Shown piece after piece: positions 18,683 to 28,018 of a stretch of DNA of 64,000 bases. The translations under genes and the position numbers were made by a program. Within the stretch, counting starts at the first letter, position 1, and each line of letters starts with the position of its first letter. The notes beneath the pieces are model-generated. The model saw only the letters and a list, made by a program, of their open reading frames with translations. It searched no databases and was not told the DNA's origin. This DNA is from Pedobacter hiemivivus (GTDB lineage: Bacteria > Bacteroidota > Bacteroidia > Sphingobacteriales > Sphingobacteriaceae), in contig NZ_SJSM01000003.1 of assembly GCF_004331685.1 (NCBI RefSeq), positions 372,001 to 436,000 of the forward strand, read 5' to 3'.

Positions 18683-19615
18683 ATGAAGCAAAGCATCGCT
18701 AAAATAGCAAACCTTTCACATCGTTACAGTAGAGATTGGGCCATTAAAGACATCAGTTTCGAAGTTACTGAAAAGGGAATTTTAGGTTTACTTGGATCCA
18801 ATGGTGCAGGTAAATCAACTACAATGAACATCCTATGCGGGGTAATTAACCAAACTGAGGGCGACGTCTTTATTGATGGTATTAATGTACGTAATAATCC
18901 TGTTGAGGCTAAAAAGCTGATCGGATTCCTGCCACAAAAAGCACCCTTGCATATGGAGTTAACTGTTGATGAATACCTTACACATTGCGCATACATGCGC
19001 TCTATTCCTGCTCATGAAATAAAAAACAGCCTTGATGTTGCTAAGGCTAAATGTGGTATTTCTCATTTTAGCAAAAGGGTATTGAGCAACCTATCTGGAG
19101 GCTATCAGCAACGGGTTGGTATTGCACAAGCCATTATCCACAATCCGAAGTTGGTGGTACTGGATGAGCCTACCAATGGACTAGATCCTAACCAGATTCT
19201 TGAAGTAAGAAAATTGATCAAAGAGATTGCTCAAGACCGATCAGTGATCCTGTCAACTCACATTTTATCAGAAGTTCAGGCAACATGTGATAACATCATC
19301 ATGATAGAACATGGAAATATTGTATTTGCAGATTCTATGCATGCCTTTAACAACTATATAGAGCCGAATTCATTAATACTGATATTAGACTTTATACCTG
19401 AAATAGCAGAATTGGAAGCAATACCAGGTATAACTAAGGCCGAGTTGCTGCACAGCAATCAATTTAGGTTGCATTTTAATACCGGTCCCACAATAACCAA
19501 GACCATCATTCGTACTTGTCAGGATAAAAATTGGGCTTTGGCAGAAATATATCTTGAAAAAAGTTCATTGGATGGCATTTTTGCCCAGTTATCTAAGAAA
19601 ACGGCTAAAATTTAA
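18683..19615 (+). CDS. ABC transporter ATP-binding protein (GldA-like)
   Basis: A 310-residue ATPase. Walker A is GSNGAGKST (38-46), the signature is LSGGYQQR, Walker B/D-loop VVLDEPTNGLDP and the H-switch STHIL. The C-terminal ~80 residues form an extra domain as in GldA/DrrA/CcmA-like ATPases that power ABC-2 permeases. It sits between the two GldF-GldG fusions, 12 bp before the second, so it should energise both. Direction of transport is not shown by the sequence; ABC-2 systems are usually exporters or mechanical effectors. Confidence 0.92.
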   Translation: MKQSIAKIANLSHRYSRDWAIKDISFEVTEKGILGLLGSNGAGKSTTMNILCGVINQTEGDVFIDGINVRNNPVEAKKLIGFLPQKAPLHMELTVDEYLTHCAYMRSIPAHEIKNSLDVAKAKCGISHFSKRVLSNLSGGYQQRVGIAQAIIHNPKLVVLDEPTNGLDPNQILEVRKLIKEIAQDRSVILSTHILSEVQATCDNIIMIEHGNIVFADSMHAFNNYIEPNSLILILDFIPEIAELEAIPGITKAELLHSNQFRLHFNTGPTITKTIIRTCQDKNWALAEIYLEKSSLDGIFAQLSKKTAKI

Positions 19616-19627
19616 TTAAAACAGGAA

Positions 19628-21889
19628 ATGCAAAAAATTATAAGGATAGCCCGACTTGAGCTAAGTATATTGTTTTATTCTCCTATAGCCTGGTTGGTAC
19701 TCATCATTTTTACTATACAAAGTGGCATCACTTTTACAGACATCTTGTATAGCCAGGAAACTTACCAGCAACTGGAACGTGCCCTTGGTCCAATGTCGAA
19801 AGTATTGTTCGCCGGAGAAAAAGGAATGCTGACGATCGTACTGGAAAATCTGTATTTATACATTCCATTGTTGACCATGGGATTGCTGAGTAGAGAAACC
19901 AGTAGTGGCTCCATTAAACTCTTGTTATCATCACCAGTTACAGTTACTGAAATTGTTTTAGGGAAATTTCTAGCCATGATGGCTTATGGCCTTATCCTGA
20001 TATTTATTTTACTGGGCTTTGCATTAGCCGGATATGCTTCTATTGAGGCACTGGATGTATCATTTGTAATAGGAGGTATTTTTGGTATTTATCTGCTCAT
20101 TTGTGCCTATACTGCCATCGGACTCTTTATGTCTGGTTTAACAGCTTATCAGGTAGTTGCAGCAATCAGTACACTGGCTGTACTGGCATGTTTAAATTTC
20201 ATCGGTGAAATAGGAAAGGGGACCGATTTTCTTAGGGACCTTACGCATTGGCTTTCTATAGCCGGCAGGACGGAAAACATGATCAACGGAATGATCACGA
20301 CTAAGGACACGATTTATTTTATACTAGTCATCGCATTGTTCCTTTTACTAACCATCATCAAGCTAAATTCGGGTCGACAGATTAGAAGTGCCGGATTTAA
20401 AATTATGCGCTATGCAGTGGTATTGCTGGTCTTTATTGGTTTAGGGTACATCAGTTCCCTGCCATCATTAACGGCTTATTTTGATACAACAAGGTTTAAA
20501 GACCGCACGCTTACTGAAAAAAGTCAGGAACTCGTTAAACGTTTTCCAAAACCACTGAAAATAGTCTCTTATAGTAATGTTATCGAATCCAACACTCAGT
20601 TTGGTGCTCCAGATAATAGGATTGGAGACATGGGGAGGTTTGAAATGTACGAACGTTTTAAGCCTGACATGAAGATGGAGTATGTAGCCTATTATGATTC
20701 TTTGGTTCGTTATAATGATACCACTAAAACATTAATAGCAAAGACGAAGCAGGCTGCTACTGCATTAGGGTTTAATTTTTCAGAGTTGCTAACGCCAGCG
20801 CAGATTAAAAAACGGATTAATTTAATTCCGGAAGAGAATAGCTTTGTCCGTTTTATAGAATATGACGGCAAACAGACTCCATTGAGGATGTTTCATGACA
20901 TGTTTGTTTACCCAGGGGAGTCGGAGATCAATGCAGCACTTAAGAGATTGCTGGATGGACCTGCAACAGCTGGAATGTTGATTGGAAATGATGAACGTAG
21001 TGCGAATAACAGCAGCGACAGGGGATATCAGGCCATTACAAAGGGGCTAAATGTTAGAGCGTCATTGATTAATCAGGGATTTAATGTAGTTGACATTGAT
21101 GTGAATCAGACCGATCAGATCCCTGATAGTTTGGCTGTATTGATTGTTGCCGACCCAACTATTCCATTTACTGCTGCGCAGTTGCAAAAAATCAATCAGT
21201 TTTTAGATGCTGGTGGTAATATGATGATTGCTGGTGAGCCCGGCCGTCAACAGATTTTAAATCCTTTGCTGGCAACACTCGGGGTTAATATATTGGATGG
21301 TACACTGCTGGAGGAAAGTGAGAATAATGAACTTGATTTTGTTCAGTCATTTTTTACGCCAGCAGCTGAAGCCTATAAGATGTCATTTTATGAAGATGCG
21401 ATAGTCAGTGTGCCTGGTGTTGCAGGATTGGTTTATCATAATGAGGGTTCTTATAAAAAACAACCGATACTCGTTAGCAACGGACAGATAAGCTGGAGAA
21501 AGTCAGGTGCTTTCGATCTTAAAGATAAGATCGTTTTTGACGCTTCAAGCGAGCAAAAGGAGAGTTATCCCGTTGCACTGGCCGTAACCAGAAAAGTTGC
21601 CGGGAAGGAGCAGCGGATTATGGTGATGGGAGATGCCGACTTCATGGCTAATATTGAAGTCTCAAGAAGTCTTACCCACGGCGTTAACGCAAGTTTTGTA
21701 ATTAAAACAATGAAATGGTTTAGTGATGGTAAGTATCCTATTTCTAATCCAAGACCAAAAGCCATAGATACGACTATTTTGGTGAACAGAAGCAAGATAA
21801 ATATTCAAAAAGCATTGTTTTTAGGGCTGATACCACTATTGATTGGTGCTTTGGGTGGAGCCATTTTATTTAGAAGAAAACGAAAATGA
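19628..21889 (+). CDS. GldF-GldG fusion: ABC-2 type permease with GldG-like auxiliary domain (copy 2)
   Basis: A 753-residue paralogue of the 16300-18564 protein with the same plan: permease helices at ~15-250, a helix at ~260-280, a periplasmic GldG-like region (PDSLAVLIVADPTIPFTAAQL), and a C-terminal helix followed by RRKRK. Conserved blocks include ARLELSILFYSPIAWL, SSGSIKLLLSSP and LTAYQVVAAISTLA. It overlaps the protease start by 4 bp (ATGA), indicating translational coupling. The two copies have diverged clearly, so this is not a recent duplication. Confidence 0.88.
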   Translation: MQKIIRIARLELSILFYSPIAWLVLIIFTIQSGITFTDILYSQETYQQLERALGPMSKVLFAGEKGMLTIVLENLYLYIPLLTMGLLSRETSSGSIKLLLSSPVTVTEIVLGKFLAMMAYGLILIFILLGFALAGYASIEALDVSFVIGGIFGIYLLICAYTAIGLFMSGLTAYQVVAAISTLAVLACLNFIGEIGKGTDFLRDLTHWLSIAGRTENMINGMITTKDTIYFILVIALFLLLTIIKLNSGRQIRSAGFKIMRYAVVLLVFIGLGYISSLPSLTAYFDTTRFKDRTLTEKSQELVKRFPKPLKIVSYSNVIESNTQFGAPDNRIGDMGRFEMYERFKPDMKMEYVAYYDSLVRYNDTTKTLIAKTKQAATALGFNFSELLTPAQIKKRINLIPEENSFVRFIEYDGKQTPLRMFHDMFVYPGESEINAALKRLLDGPATAGMLIGNDERSANNSSDRGYQAITKGLNVRASLINQGFNVVDIDVNQTDQIPDSLAVLIVADPTIPFTAAQLQKINQFLDAGGNMMIAGEPGRQQILNPLLATLGVNILDGTLLEESENNELDFVQSFFTPAAEAYKMSFYEDAIVSVPGVAGLVYHNEGSYKKQPILVSNGQISWRKSGAFDLKDKIVFDASSEQKESYPVALAVTRKVAGKEQRIMVMGDADFMANIEVSRSLTHGVNASFVIKTMKWFSDGKYPISNPRPKAIDTTILVNRSKINIQKALFLGLIPLLIGALGGAILFRRKRK

Positions 21890-24708
21890 GATTATTAAGA
21901 ATATTACCTATTGTATTACTTTCTGCTTTTTGCATTTATAGCGCAGGCGCACAGACGGTCCCTGCAGGAGCTAAGGATCAACTGATGCTGGATGTTGGTG
22001 TAAAAGTGGGTAAACTGCCTAACGGATTTACCTATTACATCAGAAAGAACATTGAGCCGAAAAATAGGGCCATATTTTACCTGGCCAATAAGATTGGTTC
22101 TATTGTGGAAACAGAGGAAGAACGTGGGTTGGCTCATTTTACAGAACATTTGAGTTTTAAAGGAACGACACATTTTCCTAAAAATAAAATGATCGATTAC
22201 CTGCAAAGTGTAGGTGTTCGTTTTGGGGCAGACTTAAATGCCTATACCAGTTTTGATGAGACCGTTTATCAGTTGCCGATTCCAACAGACAACCCAGAGG
22301 TGGTCAAACAAGGGATTCAAATTATGCGTGACTGGGCAGGTGCGGCGTTGATAGAAGCCCAGGAAATGGAGCCGGAAAGGGGAGTTATCCTGGAAGAGAA
22401 AAGACTCCGTAAGAGTGCGGAGGAGCGTATGCGTGAAATCTATTGGCCAGTCTTACTAAACCATTCCAGATATGTAGATCGCCTGCCAATTGGCACAGAA
22501 CAAGTGATTAAAAATGCAAGTCTTAGCACAATTAAAAACTTTTACCAGCGCTGGTATCGTCCGGATCTGGAAGCATTGATTGTTGTCGGAGATTTTGATC
22601 CTGCGGTAATGGAAAAAATGATCATCGAGAAGTTTTCTGACTTTAAAGCGCCAGACCAAGTTGAAAAGAGAATTCAATATGGTGTTAACCTTGATGGGAA
22701 AAACCAGTTTATAAAAGTAACAGACCCGGAATATACCTCAAGAGTAATCCAAATCATGAGCAAACACCGATCTGATGTGACGAGAACAAGGAATGATCTG
22801 AGAGATAATCTGATTGCTGGGATCTACAATGAACTGATCTCCTCACGATTTAGTGAGCTGCGTAAACAAGCAAATCCTCCTTATTTGCAAGGGGGAACCA
22901 GCATTGGCAATTTTTTCAAAGGAGTAGACGTTGCCTCGACAGTCGTTGCAGCAAAACCAAATGAATTAGAACGTGGATTTAAGGCGGTTTATACAGAATT
23001 GGAACGGGTTAAACGTCATGGTTTTATACAATCTGAGCTCGATCGGGTGAAAAATGAAACGCTGAATTATCAGGAATCAGTCTATAAAGAAAGAGATAAA
23101 ACGCCATCTGTTCAGTATGTTAAGGAGTACTTGCAGCATTTTTTAAACGGAGAAATTAGTCCGGGGAAAGAATATTTATATCATTTTTATAGAGATGAAA
23201 TAATGAAGATTTCTCTTGAGGATATCAATGCATTGGTTGCTAAGTACTATGTTGATGCCAATCGGGATATTATGGTATTAGGTCCTGAAAGTGAAAAAGC
23301 CTCCCTCCCAGAAGAATCTACCATTTTGAAATGGATAGCGGAAGTTAAAAATACTGAAGTTTCAGCTTATTCTGATAATTTGGTCGATTTACCACTTCTA
23401 CAAGAAGTGCCAAAAGAAGGAAAGATTGTTAAAGAAACTAAAATTAAGGGGCTTGATATAACTGAATTGGTATTGGGCAACGGAATCAAAGTGGTTTTAA
23501 AGCCTACCAATTTTAAAAATGACCAGGTACTTTTTTATGCTTTTAGTCCTGGGGGTAATTCCCTTTATCCAGATCATGATTATCAGTCTGCAGTTAATGC
23601 AACTACATTGGTTGCAAGCAGCGGACTGGGGCCATTTGATGCTAAACAATTGCCAAAAATGCTGTCGGGTAAATTGCTGAATATCTCCCCATACCTTTCC
23701 GAGCGTTATGAAGGTTTTAAAGGGAGCACTGCTCCAAAAGACTTTGAAACTACTATGCAATTACTCTACCTTTATTTTACTGCGCCTAAGGCCGATGAAG
23801 CTATATTTAATGGTTTAGTAGCTAATTATAAAAGTAGTTTACTCAATCGTGAAAATATTCCGGGACTGGTATTTTCGGATACTGCAAATGCGGTGTTGGG
23901 GAGTTACCATCCACGTAGAACCGGACCAAGTTTAGCAAAAGCCAATCAAATTTCTTTTAAAAAGGCTTACGAGATCTATAAGGAAAGGTTTGCTGATGCA
24001 TCTGATTTTACCTTCATTTTTACGGGTAATTTTACGGATAGTACCATACGTCCTTTACTGAAGCGCTACATTGCTTCTTTACCTTCCATAAAACGAAAAG
24101 AAAGCTGGAAAGATGTTGGTGTCAGAACGCCAAAAGGAATCATCAGAAAGGATGTTTATAAAGGCACGGAAGATAAAGCTACTGTTCAATTGGTCTTAAG
24201 CGGTGATTATAATTATGGAGTACAGCAGAATATTGCAATGGACGCTTTACAGGAAGTATTAGATTTCAGGTTGTTAGAGCGGTTGAGGAAAAAAGAAAGT
24301 GGTGTTTACACACCTGATATTTCCGTAAGCTATGCTAAGTATCCTATTCCAGAATTTAGGGTTGGCATCTCATTTGGCTGTGCACCTGAAAAGGTTAATT
24401 CATTAATTGCAGCGGTTGAAGAGGAGATCAAAATACTAGTAAAAGAAGGTATTACTATGGACGAACTGGCGAAATTTAAAGCAGAACAAAAATTAGCTAT
24501 GGAAACGCAACTAAAAACTAATGCTTTTTGGAATAGCTACCTGGTAGATGTTTATCGGGAACATAAGGATCCCGCAACGCTTTTTAATTATGATAAATTG
24601 CTTATAGATTTGAAACCTATAGACATTCAGAATGTAGCAAAGCGCTACCTTAACCTAGAAAATTACATCACTTTTGTCTTGTATCCTGAAGTTAAGACGA
24701 GTAAGTAA
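21886..24708 (+). CDS. M16 family zinc metalloprotease (insulinase/pitrilysin type)
   Basis: A 940-residue exported protease with a signal peptide (residues 1-22, LLSAFCIYSAGAQ). The inverted zinc motif HFTEH is at 84-88 with Glu87 as catalytic base, and the third ligand is probably Glu164 in MEPERGV. Two M16 halves are present: an active N-terminal unit (~35-500) and an inactive C-terminal unit (~520-935). M16 enzymes enclose and cut short peptides. Its ATG lies in the stop of the second permease gene. In this operon it likely degrades or trims a peptide imported by the SusCD complex. Confidence 0.92.
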   Translation: MRLLRILPIVLLSAFCIYSAGAQTVPAGAKDQLMLDVGVKVGKLPNGFTYYIRKNIEPKNRAIFYLANKIGSIVETEEERGLAHFTEHLSFKGTTHFPKNKMIDYLQSVGVRFGADLNAYTSFDETVYQLPIPTDNPEVVKQGIQIMRDWAGAALIEAQEMEPERGVILEEKRLRKSAEERMREIYWPVLLNHSRYVDRLPIGTEQVIKNASLSTIKNFYQRWYRPDLEALIVVGDFDPAVMEKMIIEKFSDFKAPDQVEKRIQYGVNLDGKNQFIKVTDPEYTSRVIQIMSKHRSDVTRTRNDLRDNLIAGIYNELISSRFSELRKQANPPYLQGGTSIGNFFKGVDVASTVVAAKPNELERGFKAVYTELERVKRHGFIQSELDRVKNETLNYQESVYKERDKTPSVQYVKEYLQHFLNGEISPGKEYLYHFYRDEIMKISLEDINALVAKYYVDANRDIMVLGPESEKASLPEESTILKWIAEVKNTEVSAYSDNLVDLPLLQEVPKEGKIVKETKIKGLDITELVLGNGIKVVLKPTNFKNDQVLFYAFSPGGNSLYPDHDYQSAVNATTLVASSGLGPFDAKQLPKMLSGKLLNISPYLSERYEGFKGSTAPKDFETTMQLLYLYFTAPKADEAIFNGLVANYKSSLLNRENIPGLVFSDTANAVLGSYHPRRTGPSLAKANQISFKKAYEIYKERFADASDFTFIFTGNFTDSTIRPLLKRYIASLPSIKRKESWKDVGVRTPKGIIRKDVYKGTEDKATVQLVLSGDYNYGVQQNIAMDALQEVLDFRLLERLRKKESGVYTPDISVSYAKYPIPEFRVGISFGCAPEKVNSLIAAVEEEIKILVKEGITMDELAKFKAEQKLAMETQLKTNAFWNSYLVDVYREHKDPATLFNYDKLLIDLKPIDIQNVAKRYLNLENYITFVLYPEVKTSK

Positions 24709-24719
24709 TTGAATATACC

Positions 24720-24754
24720 AGCATGAAAGACACTACGATTTTGCCTTTCATGCT
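24720..24754. terminator. Bidirectional hairpin terminator
   Basis: AGCATGAAAG and CTTTCATGCT form a perfect 10-bp stem around a 15-nt loop in the 45-bp gap between the convergent protease and histidine kinase genes. It can serve both. Confidence 0.7.
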
Positions 24755-26070
24755 TACATGGTTGGGAACACGATTTTAAAAGTGGTCCCTTCTCCAATTT
24801 CAGATTGAACACTGATTTGTATTTGATGGTACATCGCAATGCTTTTTACAATTGCTAGTCCTAATCCATATCCAACATCCCCTTCCAGATTCGTTTTCAT
24901 GAAGCGGTCAAAAACAAATGGTAAATCCGCTTTAGGAATTCCGATGCCGGTATCAGTAATCATAATCTCGTAAGTGCCGTTGTTTAAATAATTGTCCGTT
25001 ATGAAAATCTCTCCATTGTTCCGATTAAACTTAATGGCATTATGAATCAGATTAAAAAATAACTGAAACAGCAAGTCCTTGTTAACGCCTTCCAATATCG
25101 CCTCTGCTGAGACATTTATAAAGATCTGGATATGTTTTTCTTCGAGCCGATGACTGATCTCCTCTACAATCTCGTTAAACAGTAGCAGCGGTTTAACCTG
25201 CTCCTTTCTAATGTATTGCTCATTTTCAATTCGGGAAATCAACAACAGAGATTTGGTGATGTTTTTTAATCTATCTACTGTTTTCATCATTTCTATAATA
25301 GCCATAGAAGATGGCTCATCAAGGGTTTCGTCCGTAAGCAGATTTTCCATTTTATTCTGAAGAATGCTAATAGGGGTCATCAGTTCATGGGAAGCATTGG
25401 AAGTAAATTCCCTTTCTTTATAAAAAGCTTCATTGATCTGGCTCATTAAAAGGATTAGCGATTCATCCAGGTATTTAAAATCAGTTGTACTGGTTTGAAC
25501 CCGTTTCTGCCCATCTTTAAAGGGGAATTTTCTGTTTATTAATTTTGTCTTTATAATTTTTGCCAGCGGACGGATCAATACACGGATAAAAGTAAGGTCA
25601 ATTAGTATGGTCAGGCCAATCAGGATGATCAATACATATAAGGCAAATCGTTGTAAGGGTTTGTTATACTGGTTGATACTTGCGGTTGTCTTACCGATCT
25701 CCAGCAGATAATTTTTGTTCTTGTCTTTAAAGGTATAACTCAGAACTCTGTAGTTGAGCGTATCCCTTTCTATAAGGCGTTGAGAATTTTTAATGGTATC
25801 CATGCTTAGACTGGATTCTACCGGTAGTAATGCAATGAATTCTTCCTTAAGCATGGTATAACTACCATAATTATCTTCACCCTGAAAGTAATAATCCGTG
25901 CCATTCTTTTTTACGATATCGAGTACTTTCTTTCGCTGCTGCTTTAAAGTATAATTGGTGTATTCAGAAGCAATCTGTTTCACAAGGAAGGGTAGTGCGA
26001 GCACAAACAACAATACAATCACCAGTTTTGATCCGGTAATGAAGAGGGTAAGTTTAGTAGATAATTTCAT
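24754..26070 (-). CDS. Sensor histidine kinase
   Basis: A 438-residue membrane kinase. Helix 1 is at ~10-30 and helix 2 at ~143-165, enclosing a ~110-residue periplasmic sensor. The HisKA dimerisation domain has the phospho-acceptor His228 (SNASHELMTP). The HATPase domain has the N-box (NLIHNAIKFNRN), G1 (DTGIGIPKADLPFVFDRF) and G2 (GYGLGLAIVKSI). It starts 1 bp after the regulator's stop, so the two are an operon pair. The periplasmic ligand is unknown; the linked genes are all envelope proteins, suggesting an envelope signal. Confidence 0.94.
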   Translation of the reverse strand: MKLSTKLTLFITGSKLVIVLLFVLALPFLVKQIASEYTNYTLKQQRKKVLDIVKKNGTDYYFQGEDNYGSYTMLKEEFIALLPVESSLSMDTIKNSQRLIERDTLNYRVLSYTFKDKNKNYLLEIGKTTASINQYNKPLQRFALYVLIILIGLTILIDLTFIRVLIRPLAKIIKTKLINRKFPFKDGQKRVQTSTTDFKYLDESLILLMSQINEAFYKEREFTSNASHELMTPISILQNKMENLLTDETLDEPSSMAIIEMMKTVDRLKNITKSLLLISRIENEQYIRKEQVKPLLLFNEIVEEISHRLEEKHIQIFINVSAEAILEGVNKDLLFQLFFNLIHNAIKFNRNNGEIFITDNYLNNGTYEIMITDTGIGIPKADLPFVFDRFMKTNLEGDVGYGLGLAIVKSIAMYHQIQISVQSEIGEGTTFKIVFPTM

Positions 26071-26071
26071 G

Positions 26072-26746
26072 TTACTTCTTAATTCGGTAGCCTACACCAC
26101 GTACAGTTTCCAGCCATTCGGTGTCAGCCCATACATTTAATTTCTTACGAATGTTCTTAATATGAGCATCGATATAATTTGAGTCATAATCATCATTGAC
26201 AAAAGTGCCCCAAATGTGTTCGCTTAGCTGAGCACGTGTCAATACCCGATTTTTATGGAGTAAAAGATAACTCAGTAGGTCAAATTCTTTGCGAGAAAGT
26301 TCGACCTTTTCCTGCCCAAACATGACCACTCTTTTGGGAAGATCTATATGGAATTCGCCAATAGATAACAATTCTTCGGTGATGCTGAATTTCCGTCGTG
26401 CAATGGCCTGCAGTCTGGATTGCAGCTCTAAAAGGTAAAATGGTTTGGCCAAATAATCATCTGCACCAAGATCCAGTCCACTAATTCTGTCTTTTAGCTG
26501 AGTTCTTGCGGTAATAATGATATAAGCCGCGTCAGGATTGTTCTTTTTAGCTCTTTTTAAAATCTCCAGTCCATCGCCATCCGGTAAACTTAAATCTATT
26601 AATATGAAGTCGTATTTATTCTGTTCCAGTTGCTCCAGCCCGGTTTTGAAGGTATGCGCAATATCACATAGATAAAAACTTTTTTTTAGAAAAGAATCTA
26701 TTTCATGAGCGAGTGTTTTTTCATCCTCAACGATTAATACTTTCAT
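26072..26746 (-). CDS. OmpR/PhoB family response regulator
   Basis: A 224-residue regulator: receiver domain with acidic pair Glu7/Asp8 and phospho-acceptor Asp51 (FILIDLSLPDGDG), then a winged-helix DNA-binding domain (~125-222, with ELSRKEFDLLSYLLLHKNR and TVRGVGYRIKK). It lies between the outer-membrane protein gene and the kinase gene. OmpR/PhoB proteins bind tandem direct repeats about 11 bp apart; exactly such repeats occur at 27947-28012, upstream of this operon. Confidence 0.95.
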   Translation of the reverse strand: MKVLIVEDEKTLAHEIDSFLKKSFYLCDIAHTFKTGLEQLEQNKYDFILIDLSLPDGDGLEILKRAKKNNPDAAYIIITARTQLKDRISGLDLGADDYLAKPFYLLELQSRLQAIARRKFSITEELLSIGEFHIDLPKRVVMFGQEKVELSRKEFDLLSYLLLHKNRVLTRAQLSEHIWGTFVNDDYDSNYIDAHIKNIRKKLNVWADTEWLETVRGVGYRIKK

Positions 26747-26758
26747 AGGAATTTTGGA

Positions 26759-27601
26759 TTAAAACTGATAGTAAAAAGCCAGACCAAAAAACGATTGCTG
26801 GGATTTTAGCTCAGCCTCGGCTTTAGGGCCAAGAATAGATAACTGATAACTAATCTCTGCTAAATAATTTGCCCGACTTAAACTAAGCGGTAATTTAAAA
26901 TTGTAAGATAATAAATTAAAGCTATCAGCAGGCACAGTAGTCGTGATCGTTGAACTGGAATTTCCAGGTGAAACAGGGCTTTTGCCCTTTCCATTAGCGT
27001 TGTCGCGATTGTTCTTTTTTGTGGTATAGGTTTCATAAAAATGCCGGGTACCCGCTACCAATTCTATGGCAGGCGCTAATGAAAGTGCATTTTTCTCATT
27101 AAATAAGCTACCAATATTGATTTCTTTGGAATGGGTTAGGCTTAGAAAAATATCATTCTGTTTCCCAAAAGCATAGTCGGTACTAAATGAACTTTTGAGC
27201 CAAGACCAACTATAATTAGCCGTGAAATTCACATTGTTTTCATTCGCGGCCTGCAATAATGGTGAGTTTGAAGGGAAAAAAGAGCGTGTATAAGCTATCC
27301 CTGTGCTAAACTTCTCATTAAAGTCATAATCAAAACCAGCGCCCAGATCTGTTTCTGATAAACCTCTTCCGTAATTTAAAAGCTTATAAGAACCTGCAGA
27401 AAGATACAGGCCAACAGGAAACCTAACTGTTGCATTAATTAGTATATAAGGAAGTTTTTCATTGGTGGCTTGTCCATAATAACTCACGTTACTGCTGTAT
27501 AACGAGGCTAAAGTGACTGTCGTTTTTTCAACACTGTCTTCCTGCGCCTGTACCTTAAAGGAAGCCATAGAAATCAAGACGAGTAGAAATATAAATCTCA
27601 T
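26759..27601 (-). CDS. Predicted outer-membrane beta-barrel protein
   Basis: A 280-residue exported protein: signal MRFIFLLVLISMASFKVQAQ, then alternating hydrophobic/polar strands ending YQLSILGPKAE...FFGLAFYYQF, with the terminal Phe typical of outer-membrane barrels. A low-complexity loop with NRDNANGKGKSPVSPGNSSS lies near residue 205. I do not recognise a named family. It lies 12 bp upstream of the regulator gene and 10 bp downstream of the small anchored protein, so it is in the kinase operon. Confidence 0.65.
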   Translation of the reverse strand: MRFIFLLVLISMASFKVQAQEDSVEKTTVTLASLYSSNVSYYGQATNEKLPYILINATVRFPVGLYLSAGSYKLLNYGRGLSETDLGAGFDYDFNEKFSTGIAYTRSFFPSNSPLLQAANENNVNFTANYSWSWLKSSFSTDYAFGKQNDIFLSLTHSKEINIGSLFNEKNALSLAPAIELVAGTRHFYETYTTKKNNRDNANGKGKSPVSPGNSSSTITTTVPADSFNLLSYNFKLPLSLSRANYLAEISYQLSILGPKAEAELKSQQSFFGLAFYYQF

Positions 27602-27611
27602 AGGGTATGCA

Positions 27612-27902
27612 CTATGGTCTTTTGATTTTTGGACGGATAACCTTAATAGGCTTTACTTTAATATTTGGCTTAACCACGGGCGGTCTTGCTTGCTTACGGG
27701 CTTTAGGCACTTCTCTGATGTCGGCTTTATCGGGGCTCGGGTTGTTAGTAGGTTTTTCTTTATTCTCTGGTTTTTGCTTGCTTTCATCCTGTAGTTGGTC
27801 CTTTTTTCCTTCTTTCATTGGTACGGTCGCCCAAAGTAAAAAAGGAGTGGCCAAAATAAAAACACAAGCTAATAATGCCTTGAAAATGAATGGTCTGTCC
27901 AT
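27612..27902 (-). CDS. Small membrane-anchored Lys/Pro-rich protein
   Basis: A 96-residue protein with an N-terminal hydrophobic segment (~7-28, FKALLACVFILATPFLLWA) and a highly basic, proline-rich tail rich in KPENKEKP and PKIKRP-like repeats, without predicted fold. First gene of the four-gene operon ending in the histidine kinase. The tail could span periplasm or bind an anionic envelope polymer; that is conjecture. The opposite strand also has long open frames here but they lack coding character. Confidence 0.6.
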   Translation of the reverse strand: MDRPFIFKALLACVFILATPFLLWATVPMKEGKKDQLQDESKQKPENKEKPTNNPSPDKADIREVPKARKQARPPVVKPNIKVKPIKVIRPKIKRP

Positions 27903-27932
27903 TATGTAAATATAAAGATTTTATTTCCCTAA

Positions 27933-27940
27933 CAAATGTC
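27933..27940 (-). promoter_or_regulatory. Candidate -7 box of the two-component operon
   Basis: Minus-strand GACATTTG matches TAnnTTTG at 5 of 6 specified positions. It lies 31 bp upstream of the small anchored-protein ATG and 6-7 bp from the left pair of direct repeats. Confidence 0.4.
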
Positions 27941-27946
27941 ATCACT

Positions 27947-28012
27947 GAACATGAATTTAAGATGAAATTTTGGGGTCAAATAAACTCAGAATTTCATGTT
28001 GAATTCATGTTC
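27947..28012. promoter_or_regulatory. Predicted operator: inverted pair of 11-bp-phased direct repeats
   Basis: The right pair is TTCATGTT at 27993-28000 and again at 28004-28011, offset 11 bp. The left pair is AACATGAA at 27948-27955 and AAGATGAA at 27959-27966, offset 11 bp, in inverted orientation. As inverted repeats, GAACATGAATT (27947-27957) pairs perfectly with AATTCATGTTC (28002-28012), and ATGAAATT (27962-27969) with AATTTCAT (27990-27997). Tandem 11-bp repeats are how OmpR/PhoB regulators bind, and one is encoded in the adjacent operon. Each pair abuts a candidate -7 box of one divergent operon. Confidence 0.65.
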
Positions 28013-28018
28013 GTACCG

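Noticed and set aside
16300..21889. True gliding motility (gld) operon
   Set aside because: No other gld/spr genes are present, the permease and GldG parts are fused, and the genes are embedded in a SusCD-M16 locus.
27513..27909. Plus-strand hydrophobic frames opposite the small Lys/Pro-rich protein
   Set aside because: They mirror the Lys/Pro codons of the minus-strand gene, cross the gene boundaries, and do not fit the operon; the minus-strand reading has a proper signal anchor and spacing.
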